From Deltaproteobacteria bacterium (GTDB taxonomy: Bacteria; Desulfobacterota; Desulfobacteria; Desulfobacterales; Desulfatibacillaceae), in contig JAFDHW010000189.1 in assembly GCA_019308705.1 (NCBI GenBank), positions 1 to 5,251 on the forward strand: a stretch of 5,251 nucleotides of DNA, in the 5' to 3' direction. Positions within the stretch are counted from its first letter, which is position 1, and each line of letters opens with the position of its first letter. The translations under genes and the position numbers were made by a program. The notes under the pieces are model-generated. The model saw nothing but the letters and a program-made list of their open reading frames with translations. It had not been told where the DNA came from and did no database searches. Shown piece after piece: positions 1-5,251 of this stretch.

Positions 1-1
1 C

Positions 2-340
2 AAAACCGCCAAGGGGCCGGTTTTGGAGACCGCGCGGCTGGCGGGCATCATGGCGGCCAAGAAAACCTCGGAGCTCATACCCCTGTGCCATCCCCTGGCG
101 CTCACCCACGCGGACGTGGACATCCGGGAGGCGGAAGACGGCCAGGGACTTTCCATCACCGCCACCGCCCGGACCACGGGGCCCACCGGCGTGGAGATGG
201 AGGCGCTGACCGCCGCGGCGGTGGCCGGGCTCACCGTCTACGACATGGTGAAGGCCCTGGACCGGGGGGTGGAGATCACGGGCGTCCGACTGCTCAAGAA
301 ATCCGGGGGCAAGAGCGGAACCTGGCAAGCCCGCAAATGA
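2..340 (+). CDS. moaC: Cyclic pyranopterin monophosphate synthase MoaC (5' truncated by window edge)
   Basis: MoaC works with MoaA in the first stage of molybdenum cofactor synthesis. It rearranges the MoaA product 3',8-cyclo-dihydro-GTP into cyclic pyranopterin monophosphate in the cytoplasm. The visible 112 residues read in frame from position 2 and contain the family hallmarks: [19 protein letters not shown] (nt 41-97, with the conserved Lys and His), [10 protein letters not shown] (nt 185-214), the active-site Asp-x-x-Lys in VYDMVKA (Asp codon 242-244, Lys codon 251-253), and the C-terminal [10 protein letters not shown]. Full-length MoaC is about 160 residues, so roughly 45-50 N-terminal residues lie left of the window. 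A TTG at 23 is not the start, because the conserved sequence ([12 protein letters not shown]) continues upstream of it. The stop is TGA at 338-340. The gene is followed by a 182-base gap and is probably not co-transcribed with rpmH, though no clear terminator is visible. Confidence 0.96.
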   Translation, partial: KTAKGPVLETARLAGIMAAKKTSELIPLCHPLALTHADVDIREAEDGQGLSITATARTTGPTGVEMEALTAAAVAGLTVYDMVKALDRGVEITGVRLLKKSGGKSGTWQARK

Positions 341-362
341 CCGCGCGCCCCTGTCCGTGCCC

Positions 363-391
363 TTGACAAGCCATGGAACTAATGGTTAACT
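363..391 (+). promoter_or_regulatory. Candidate sigma-70 promoter for the rpmH cluster
   Basis: A perfect -35 hexamer TTGACA (363-368) is followed after 17 bases by TTAACT (386-391), which keeps the first, fourth and last positions of the -10 consensus. The -10 is preceded by TG at 383-384, one base upstream of it, giving an extended -10. Transcription would begin near 398, leaving a leader of about 125 bases that carries the tandem hairpin repeats before rpmH. It is the best promoter-like sequence I see in the 341-522 gap. The -10 itself is weak without the TG extension, and no start site is demonstrated. Confidence 0.55.
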
Positions 392-405
392 CGACAGCTT
401 GTTCT

Positions 406-475
406 CCGCCGCCGGGCGGTGTGTTTCCACCGCCGCCGGGCGGTGTGCTTCCACCGCCGCCGGGCGGTGTGCTTC
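406..475 (+). repeat. 24-base tandem repeat, about 2.9 copies, each a hairpin
   Basis: Three direct copies start at 406, 430 and 454. The first two are 24 bases and differ by one base (T at 424, C at 448). The third matches for 22 bases and then diverges. Each copy contains CCGCC-GCCG-GGCGG, a stem of 5 bp with a four-base loop. In copies 2 and 3 the stem extends to 7 bp (CACCGCC 428-434 with GGCGGTG 439-445; 452-458 with 463-469). Arms of different copies are also complementary, so alternative long-range pairings are possible. The array lies between the candidate promoter and rpmH. No long T-run follows, so it does not look like a canonical Rho-independent terminator. Function is unknown. 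Confidence 0.9.
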
Positions 476-491
476 AGGCAAAGCGGTTACC

Positions 492-517
492 TTTATTTAT
501 ATATACACACGGGGATT
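492..517 (+). promoter_or_regulatory. rpmH translation initiation region: A/T stretch plus GGGGA Shine-Dalgarno
   Basis: Fourteen consecutive A/T bases (492-505) stand out in a strongly GC-rich window. They lie just upstream of a GGGGA (511-515) that ends 7 bases before the rpmH ATG at 523. An unstructured A/U-rich leader next to a modest Shine-Dalgarno is a typical layout for strongly translated ribosomal protein genes (S1 binding). A TATATA at 498-503 could instead be a -10 element, but no convincing -35 lies about 17 bases upstream, and the leader would be only about 12 bases. Confidence 0.45.
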
Positions 518-522
518 TGAAC

Positions 523-657
523 ATGAAGAGAACCTTCCAGCCATCGAGGCTCCGCCGGGCGCGAAACCACGGATTCCGCAAGCGCATGGCCACCAAGCAG
601 GGCCGCAGGATCATCAACCGCCGCCGCGCCAGGGGAAGAAAGCGCCTGGCCGGCTGA
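523..657 (+). CDS. rpmH: Large ribosomal subunit protein bL34
   Basis: This is a 44-residue, extremely basic protein of the 50S subunit that binds 23S rRNA. The sequence starts [18 protein letters not shown], continues [18 protein letters not shown] and ends RGRKRLAG. It matches the universal bL34 pattern at the family's usual length (44-46 residues). The ATG at 523 is chosen because MKRTFQPS is the conserved N-terminus. The frame is open upstream to 373, but that extension is proline/glycine repeat sequence with no resemblance to L34. It is the first gene of the rpmH-rnpA-yidD-yidC-jag-mnmE cluster and is followed by rnpA after 10 bases. Confidence 0.98.
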   Translation: MKRTFQPSRLRRARNHGFRKRMATKQGRRIINRRRARGRKRLAG

Positions 658-667
658 CCCCGGCGCC

Positions 668-1045
668 ATGGACGGACAGGGCTTTCCCAAGGCGGACCGG
701 CTCCTCAAGCGGTCCGAGTTCGTGCGCTTGACAAGGTCCGGCCACCGAACCCAGAACCAGGCCTTTATCGCGGCGTGGCAAAAGACCTCCACGGACCGGT
801 CCCGCCTGGGGGTCACCGTGTCCAAAAAGGTGGGCGGGGCGGTGGTCCGAAACCGGATCAAACGCATTGCCCGGGAAACCTTCCGCACCAACAAGAACCT
901 CCTGGGAACCGGGTATGACGTCAACCTCATCGCCAAGAAATCCGCAGCCCGATTGCCCAACCAGGAGCTCTCCCGGGCCGTGGGCGAGATTTTGGGCAGC
1001 ATCCGGAAAATGGGCGGCAAGACTTCTGCGGGCCCTTCGGCCTGA
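668..1045 (+). CDS. rnpA: Ribonuclease P protein component
   Basis: This is the protein subunit of RNase P. It assists the catalytic RNA (rnpB, not in this window) in removing 5' leaders from precursor tRNAs. The 125-residue product has the family's N-terminal [13 protein letters not shown] (residues 6-18), the aromatic-rich strand NQAFIAAW (30-37), [13 protein letters not shown] (47-59), and the RNR signature [13 protein letters not shown] (61-73). That signature includes Arg61, Asn62, Arg63, Lys65, Arg66, Arg69, Glu70 and Arg73. Length is normal (110-130). The ATG at 668 is supported by the conserved segment beginning a few residues after it. The 10 bases after the rpmH stop show no Shine-Dalgarno, so translation probably depends on coupling to rpmH. 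The gene ends 7 bases before the proposed yidD start. Confidence 0.97.
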   Translation: MDGQGFPKADRLLKRSEFVRLTRSGHRTQNQAFIAAWQKTSTDRSRLGVTVSKKVGGAVVRNRIKRIARETFRTNKNLLGTGYDVNLIAKKSAARLPNQELSRAVGEILGSIRKMGGKTSAGPSA

Positions 1046-1055
1046 GAATACTTTG
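1042..1055 (+). promoter_or_regulatory. Weak Shine-Dalgarno and TTG start of yidD
   Basis: GAGAA at 1044-1048 overlaps the rnpA stop codon (1043-1045) and lies 4 bases before TTG at 1053-1055. The yidD frame has no ATG or GTG near the conserved N-terminus. The nearest in-frame ATG is at 867, deep inside rnpA, and would add about 60 unrelated residues. This makes TTG at 1053, coupled to rnpA termination, the most likely start. Confidence 0.5.
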
Positions 1056-1250
1056 CTCTTTCTGATCGCGGCCTACCGGCTTTTGCTTTCCCCCTTTCTG
1101 GGTCCCGTGTGCCGGTTTACGCCCACCTGCTCCGAGTACGCGGCCACCGCCGTTTCCCGGCACGGCGCGGCGCGCGGAAGCCTCCTGGCGGTAAAGAGGG
1201 TGATTCGGTGCCATCCCTTCTGCCCGGGGGGGCACGACCCGGTGCCCTGA
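1053..1250 (+). CDS. yidD: Membrane protein insertion efficiency factor YidD (TTG start)
   Basis: YidD is a small protein, peripherally attached to the inner membrane, that helps the YidC/Sec insertion route; its exact mechanism is not settled. With the TTG start the product is 65 residues. It has an amphipathic N-terminus ([17 protein letters not shown], residues 2-18), [11 protein letters not shown] (20-30), [20 protein letters not shown] (37-56) and the family's terminal PGGHDPVP (58-65). Conserved cysteines are Cys20, Cys26 and Cys53. An additional Cys57 sits where many homologues have His (HPxHPGG). The C-terminus stops right after DPVP, without the charged tail seen in E. coli. It lies 7 bases after rnpA and 20 bases before yidC, the usual position. 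Confidence 0.93.
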   Translation: MLFLIAAYRLLLSPFLGPVCRFTPTCSEYAATAVSRHGAARGSLLAVKRVIRCHPFCPGGHDPVP

Positions 1251-1270
1251 AGGGCAAGAACGAGGCTTTC

Positions 1271-2944
1271 ATGGAACAGGTCCGGCTGATTATCGCCATC
1301 GTGCTGTCGGTGGCGGTTTTTCTGGCGTGGGATTATTTTTTCCTCCCCGACACTCCGCCGCCGCAGCCACCCCAACAGGCGGCGCAGTCCCCGGCCGCGG
1401 CTCGGGGTCAGGAGCAGGAAACCGCCTCCCGGGAGGTTTCCGGGCAGCCCGGGCCGGCCCCGGCCCCCGCGCTTGAAACCGCGCCGGTCCCGGCTCCCGG
1501 CGCCCCGGCGCGCACCCTCAAGGTGCAAACCCCCCTCTACGACGCCGAGCTTTCCACCCGCGGAGCGGCCATCACCCGCCTCACCCTCATGAAGTACCGC
1601 GCGTCCCCCGAGGAGGACGCCCCCTTCTACGAGATGATCTCCCTTCCCACGGGCGAGGGCAGCCTTGCGGCGGGATTCGCCGGGGGCAGCGTGGGCCCCC
1701 TGGCCACGGGAACCTGGGAGCTTTCTTCCCCCGCGGGAGACGTCGTCCGCCTGGACCATGCCCCCCAAAACGTGGTGTTCACCTATTCCACGGACCAGGG
1801 TGTCACCGTGGAAAAAACCTATACCTTCCGGCCGGATTCCTACCTGGTGGGAGTGTCCGTGCGCGTGGCCAACGGCTCCGGCCTGCCGGTCAACGACCGG
1901 CTGTTTTTGGACGTGAAAAACCGCCTGGGCAAGCCCAAGCGCGTCGTGTTCCAGGGGCCGCTGGCCCTGGTGAACGGCTCCGTAGTCGAGGTGGACGCAA
2001 ACGATGCGGCCAAGAAAGGGCACTTGTCCGGGGACGTTGACTGGGCCGGCATCACGGGGCGCTACTTTCTTTCCGCCGTGGCGCCGGACACCGAAGGCCC
2101 CGCGGACGTCCGCATGAGCACTTCGGAAGACGGGATGTTGCGTACCCGCTTCCTCTATCCGCAGGAGCCGGTGCCGCCGGGCGCGGAAAAGACCTTTTAC
2201 GCCGAGGCCTTTTTCGGCCCCAAGAGCACCGCCGCCCTGAAGCAGGCCGGGCACCAGCTGCCCCGGGCACTGCACTTCGGGTGGTTCGACTTTCTGGCCA
2301 AGCCCCTGCTGTGGCTCATGAACGTCATGCACCGGTTTATTCCCAATTACGGGGTTGCCATCATCCTCCTGACCATCCTGGTGAAGCTTCTGTTCTGGCC
2401 CCTTTCCAACAAGAGTTACCAGTCCATGGCGGCCATGAAGAAACTCGCGCCGCTCATGCAGGAGATCCGGGAGAAGTACAAGGACGACAAGAAGAAGATG
2501 AACGAGGAGGTGTTCGCCCTGTACCGCACGTTCAAGGTGAACCCCCTTTCCGGTTGCCTGCCCATGATCGTGCAGATCCCGGTGTTCATCGCCCTGTACA
2601 AGATGCTGTACGAGGCCATCGAACTGCGGCACGCGCCGTTTCTGTTGTGGATCAACGACCTGTCCGCTCCGGACCGGCTGTTCAGGTTCGATTTTTCCAT
2701 ACCCTTCATGGAGGCGCCCTACGGCATTCCCGTGCTTACCTTGCTCATGGGGGCGTCCATGTTCATCCAGCAGAAGATGACCCCCTCGCCCGGGGACCCG
2801 TCCCAGGCGAAGATGATGATGTTTCTGCCGATTCTTTTCACCTTCATCTTCATCAACTTCCCCTCGGGCCTGGTGCTCTACTGGCTGGTGAACAACATTT
2901 TGTCCATGGCCCAGCAGTATTACATCCAGAAGAAGGCGGCTTGA
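1271..2944 (+). CDS. yidC: Membrane protein insertase YidC (Gram-negative type)
   Basis: YidC inserts and folds inner-membrane proteins alone or with SecYEG. The product is 557 residues. ATG 1271 is chosen because it directly begins the N-terminal anchor (MEQVRLIIAIVLSV) and GAGG at 1262-1265 lies 5 bases upstream; the frame is open further upstream but overlaps yidD. TM1 is about 6-25, followed by a Pro/Ala/Gln-rich linker (26-81) and a periplasmic P1 beta-domain (about 82-320). An amphipathic segment comes next (about 332-358). The conserved core has TM2 (about 360-383), the cytoplasmic helical hairpin rich in Lys/Glu (about 388-425), TM3 starting at Cys429 (NPLSGCLPMIVQIPVF), TM4 (484-500) and the C-terminal TM pair (515-550) with FPSGLVLYWLVNN. 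The groove charge, Arg366 in E. coli, is Lys372 here (TILVKLLFWPL). The C-terminus is short and only mildly basic (QKKAA). Confidence 0.97.
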   Translation: MEQVRLIIAIVLSVAVFLAWDYFFLPDTPPPQPPQQAAQSPAAARGQEQETASREVSGQPGPAPAPALETAPVPAPGAPARTLKVQTPLYDAELSTRGAAITRLTLMKYRASPEEDAPFYEMISLPTGEGSLAAGFAGGSVGPLATGTWELSSPAGDVVRLDHAPQNVVFTYSTDQGVTVEKTYTFRPDSYLVGVSVRVANGSGLPVNDRLFLDVKNRLGKPKRVVFQGPLALVNGSVVEVDANDAAKKGHLSGDVDWAGITGRYFLSAVAPDTEGPADVRMSTSEDGMLRTRFLYPQEPVPPGAEKTFYAEAFFGPKSTAALKQAGHQLPRALHFGWFDFLAKPLLWLMNVMHRFIPNYGVAIILLTILVKLLFWPLSNKSYQSMAAMKKLAPLMQEIREKYKDDKKKMNEEVFALYRTFKVNPLSGCLPMIVQIPVFIALYKMLYEAIELRHAPFLLWINDLSAPDRLFRFDFSIPFMEAPYGIPVLTLLMGASMFIQQKMTPSPGDPSQAKMMMFLPILFTFIFINFPSGLVLYWLVNNILSMAQQYYIQKKAA

Positions 2945-3022
2945 TTCGCGCACGGCCAACGTCCCAAAACGCCTCGCTTCCAAGGCCGGCCGCCGCATCT
3001 GGGAAAAGAAGCAGAGGAAGCC
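2945..3022 (+). other. yidC-jag intergenic spacer
   Basis: This is a 78-base spacer, the widest inside the cluster. It contains the perfect palindrome GGCCGGCC (2984-2991) but no stem-loop followed by T residues and no convincing promoter hexamers. It ends with a good Shine-Dalgarno, AGAGGA (3013-3018), 4 bases before the jag ATG. Read-through from yidC into jag is therefore likely. Confidence 0.6.
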
Positions 3023-4027
3023 ATGAAAAAATACCGGGAGTTTGAGGCCAAGACCGTGGAGGACGCGGTGGAATTGGCCTCCCGGGAACTGGGAAAAAAG
3101 AAGGACGAGATTTCCTACGACATCCTGGCCTACGGCTCTACGGGCATCTTCGGCATCGTGGGTGTGAAAAAGGCCAAAATCCGCGTGCGCACCGACGGCG
3201 GCGGCAAGAAAGGCAAGGCCCCGGCCAAGAAACCGTCCGCCAAAAAAGCGCGGGGCAAAAAGCCCGCCCGCCAAAAGAAGCCGGAGCAGGAGGCCGGGGG
3301 CGGGGAAGAACCCTCCGAGGGCGCTCGGGCCCAGGCGGAAAAGACCGCCGGGCAGGCGCCATCCCCCAAGCCCAAAAAGCGCCGCCGCAGAAAGCCCAAA
3401 AAAGCCGCCGCGAAAAGCGAAGGCGAGGACGGAGTCAAGACCCGGGTGGGTCCCGGCAAGGAGGCCCAAGGCCGGGAATCCCCGGAACCCTCCACCGGCG
3501 GGGAAGAACCCCCCCCTCCCTTGCGGCAACCGCCCGCCGCCCAAAAAACCATGTCCCCGGAAGAGGCCCGGGCGGTGGGCGAGGCCGCCGGGGAAGCCGT
3601 GGCCGTCATCGCGGGTTTCATCATGGAGGATCCGCAGATTACGGTGGATGTCTCGGACCCGGAAAGGGTCTCCGTCTCCGTGGAGGGCGATGACTCGGCC
3701 GTTTTGATCGGCCGGAAAGGCCAGACCCTGGAGTCCGTGGGCTACCTGGTGGAGCGCATCGTGCAGCAAAAGTTCGCCATGGCCGCCCGGGTGCGGGTGG
3801 ACGCCGGGGGCTACCTGGCCCGCCGGGAGGAGGAGCTGATCGCCCTGGCCCGCCGCCTGGGGGACAAGGTCAAATCCACCGGAAAGCCCCAGACCCTAAA
3901 CCCCTTGACCTCCCAGGAGCGCCGGGTGGTGCACATGGCCCTGGCCGGGGAAGAGGGGCTCCGCACCCATTCCAAGGGCCCAGGCCCCAAGAAGAAACTG
4001 GTGATCTTGCCCGCCAAGGAGGGCTGA
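3023..4027 (+). CDS. khpB: Jag/KhpB RNA-binding protein (Jag_N, KH, R3H)
   Basis: KhpB (Jag, EloR) is a cytoplasmic RNA-binding protein that partners with KhpA. In Firmicutes it is tied to cell elongation, division and sRNA binding; its role in Gram-negatives is little known. The 334-residue product has a Jag_N domain (about 1-55: MKKYREFEAKTVEDAVELAS, then YGSTGIFGIVGVKKAKIRV). A low-complexity linker of about 125 residues follows, rich in Lys, Ala, Pro, Gly and Glu and including the basic run KPKKRRRRKPKK. Next come a KH domain with the GxxG loop G230-R-K-G233 and a C-terminal R3H domain with RxxxH as Arg300 and His304 (NPLTSQERRVVH). B. subtilis Jag is about 208 residues; the excess is almost all linker. 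The start is fixed by AGAGGA at 3013-3018. Its position after yidC is the conserved one. Domain assignment is firm; cellular role is inferred from family. Confidence 0.95.
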   Translation: MKKYREFEAKTVEDAVELASRELGKKKDEISYDILAYGSTGIFGIVGVKKAKIRVRTDGGGKKGKAPAKKPSAKKARGKKPARQKKPEQEAGGGEEPSEGARAQAEKTAGQAPSPKPKKRRRRKPKKAAAKSEGEDGVKTRVGPGKEAQGRESPEPSTGGEEPPPPLRQPPAAQKTMSPEEARAVGEAAGEAVAVIAGFIMEDPQITVDVSDPERVSVSVEGDDSAVLIGRKGQTLESVGYLVERIVQQKFAMAARVRVDAGGYLARREEELIALARRLGDKVKSTGKPQTLNPLTSQERRVVHMALAGEEGLRTHSKGPGPKKKLVILPAKEG

Positions 4028-4055
4028 CCGCAAGCCTCCGCCCTGGTTTTCCGCC

Positions 4056-5251
4056 ATGCCCCGAGACACCATCGCCGCCATCGCCACCGCCCGCCAGGGC
4101 GCGGGCATCGGCATCGTCCGCCTTTCCGGGGAGCAGGCCCTTTGCATCGCCCGCAAGGTGTTTTTTCCGGGCAGGGGGCGAGCCTGGGAACCCGCCGACC
4201 GCCGCATGGACTGGGGGCGGGTGGTCGACCCCGCCACGGGCGGCGTCATCGACGAGTGCCTGGCCGTGTACATGAGGGGCCCCCGAAGCTACACCGGCGA
4301 GGACGTGGTGGAGCTGCAGGTCCACGGCGGCCGGGTGGTGCTTTCCCGGGTGCTGGAGGCCGTGCTTTTTGCCGGGGCCGCCATGGCCGGCCCCGGGGAG
4401 TTCACCCGCCGGGCCTTTGAAAACGGCCGCATGGACCTCTCCCGCGCCGAGGCGGTCATCGAGCTGGTCAACGCCCGGTCCCGGGCCGCCGCCGAGGCCG
4501 CCGCCGCCCGGGGGGCCGGGGAAATATCCCGCCAGGCGGCGTTGCTTTCGGACAAGCTTTTCCAAGCGTCCGCCCGGGTGGAGGCCGCCCTGGATTTCCC
4601 CGAGGACGTGGGGGACCCCGGAGAGGAGCTGTCCGCCTTTTTGCGAAAGGACCTGGCCGCGACCCTCGCGTCCTTGGTGAAGCGTTCCCGGCAGCAGGAA
4701 TCCGCCGAGGAGGAGGTGGCCGTGGCCATCGCCGGGCTGCCCAACGTGGGCAAGTCCAGCCTGTTAAACCGCCTTGCCGGGGAGGACCGGGCCATGGTGA
4801 GCGATGTTCCCGGCACCACCAGGGACGTGGTCTGCGCGCCGGTTTTTCGGGAAGGCATAGAGTTCGTGCTTTTGGACACCGCGGGGTACGGAAAGACGGG
4901 CGGCCCCCTGGAGGAGGAGGGGGTCAGGCGCGCGGTGTCCGCTGTGGGCAAAAGCCGGGTGGTGTTGTTTGTCACCGAGGCCGGCCGCGACCTCGTTCCC
5001 GAGGAGCAGGAGCTTCTGTCCCTGGCCGCGGGCCGGCCCGTGGTGCGCTGCGCCAACAAGGCGGACCTTTGCCCGGACGCGGAAGCGCCCCCCGGGTGGG
5101 TGGCCACGAGCGCGCTTACCGGCCAGGGGGTGGACGACCTGGCCCGGGCCCTGGCCCGGGCCGCGGCGGACGCCGAGGCTGGGGACGGGCTTTCTCCGTA
5201 TCCCGCGGCCAACCTCCGCCAGAGAACGGCGATGGAGGAGACGCTGCAAGA
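4056..5251 (+). CDS. mnmE: tRNA uridine-5-carboxymethylaminomethyl modification GTPase MnmE (3' truncated)
   Basis: With MnmG, MnmE installs the aminomethyl or carboxymethylaminomethyl group at C5 of the tRNA wobble uridine, using a folate one-carbon unit and GTP hydrolysis. The frame is open from ATG 4056 to the right edge (398 residues of a usual 450-460). The N-terminal folate-binding domain shows DTIAAIATARQGAGIGIVRLSG, YTGEDVVELQVHGG and GPGEFTRRAFENGRMDLSRAEA. The helical region includes VEAALDFPEDVG. The inserted G domain has G1 GLPNVGKS (227-234), G2 GTTRD (253-257), G3 DTAG (274-277), a Glu at 286 aligning with the catalytic Glu282 of E. coli, G4 NKAD (334-337) and G5 SA (352-353). 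About 55-60 residues, including the C-terminal CxGK cysteine motif, lie outside the window. The start matches the family N-terminus. It follows jag by 28 bases without a clear Shine-Dalgarno. Confidence 0.97.
   Translation, partial: MPRDTIAAIATARQGAGIGIVRLSGEQALCIARKVFFPGRGRAWEPADRRMDWGRVVDPATGGVIDECLAVYMRGPRSYTGEDVVELQVHGGRVVLSRVLEAVLFAGAAMAGPGEFTRRAFENGRMDLSRAEAVIELVNARSRAAAEAAAARGAGEISRQAALLSDKLFQASARVEAALDFPEDVGDPGEELSAFLRKDLAATLASLVKRSRQQESAEEEVAVAIAGLPNVGKSSLLNRLAGEDRAMVSDVPGTTRDVVCAPVFREGIEFVLLDTAGYGKTGGPLEEEGVRRAVSAVGKSRVVLFVTEAGRDLVPEEQELLSLAAGRPVVRCANKADLCPDAEAPPGWVATSALTGQGVDDLARALARAAADAEAGDGLSPYPAANLRQRTAMEETLQ

Noticed and set aside
23..25. TTG at 23 as the start of moaC
   Set aside because: Conserved MoaC residues continue in frame upstream to the window edge, and the remaining protein would be about 50 residues short.
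406..475. The hairpin array as a CRISPR array or a moaC Rho-independent terminator
   Set aside because: The units abut with no spacers, so it is not CRISPR. The stems are not followed by a run of T residues, so it is not a canonical terminator.
501..509. DnaA-box-like ATATACACA in the A/T-rich stretch before rpmH
   Set aside because: It is a single copy with a mismatch to TTATNCACA and no further boxes in the gap; with an alternating AT/AC run this is easily chance. An origin here is not supported.
728..733. A second TTGACA inside rnpA as an internal promoter
   Set aside because: No -10-like hexamer occurs 16-18 bases downstream; the match falls in conserved coding sequence.
867..1052. N-terminal extension of YidD from ATG 867
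   Set aside because: The extra 62 residues are read from a second frame of rnpA and do not resemble YidD, which is a family of about 65-90 residues.
2984..2991. GGCCGGCC palindrome in the yidC-jag spacer as a terminator or operator
   Set aside because: There is no loop-forming extension, no T-run and no second copy; an eight-base GC palindrome is expected by chance in this composition.
1073..3769. A minus-strand open frame of 898 codons antisense to yidD, yidC and part of jag
   Set aside because: It lies opposite three well-recognised plus-strand genes. Its translation is Gly/His/Leu/Arg-rich low complexity with no recognisable domain. Long stop-free antisense frames are expected where GC-rich codon-position bias suppresses stop codons.
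4289..5212. A minus-strand open frame of 307 codons antisense to mnmE
   Set aside because: It is Ser/Ala/Arg/Thr-rich with no motif, and it opposes a clear MnmE folate domain and G domain; it is a composition shadow.

Overview
The window is a compact, GC-rich, plus-strand housekeeping region. It suggests a Gram-negative bacterium outside the gamma-proteobacteria, most plausibly a member of the Desulfobacterota (former delta-proteobacteria). The YidC has an N-terminal signal anchor and a large periplasmic P1 domain, which is Gram-negative architecture. It sits next to a Jag/KhpB RNA-binding protein, which gamma-proteobacteria normally lack and which is common in the delta-proteobacterial and Firmicute versions of this cluster. 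The taxonomic placement is inference from gene order and protein style, not from a search.

Layout: positions 2-340 hold the 3' two-thirds of moaC (molybdopterin precursor synthesis), cut by the left edge. Positions 341-522 are a 182-base intergenic region. It holds a good candidate promoter (363-391), three head-to-tail copies of a 24-base GC-rich unit that can each form a hairpin (406-475), and a pure A/T stretch just before the next gene. Then comes the classic cluster rpmH (523-657), rnpA (668-1045), yidD (1053-1250, probable TTG start), yidC (1271-2944), jag/khpB (3023-4027) and mnmE (4056-5251, cut by the right edge). Gaps inside the cluster are 7-78 bases and no terminator-like hairpin with a T-run is visible, so one transcription unit from the 363-391 promoter is likely.

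The genes link translation and membrane biogenesis. rpmH encodes ribosomal protein L34 and rnpA the protein subunit of RNase P (tRNA 5' maturation). YidD and YidC act in insertion of proteins into the inner membrane. Jag/KhpB is a KH/R3H RNA-binding protein habitually encoded beside YidC. MnmE is a GTPase that modifies the tRNA wobble uridine. moaC is a separate pathway and probably a separate transcript.

I found no new system here. The least ordinary signals are the 24-base tandem hairpin repeats lying in what would be the rpmH 5' leader, the non-ATG start of yidD, the very long low-complexity linker in Jag, and an atypical switch-II sequence in MnmE. No rRNA, tRNA, CRISPR array, insertion sequence or replication origin is supported.
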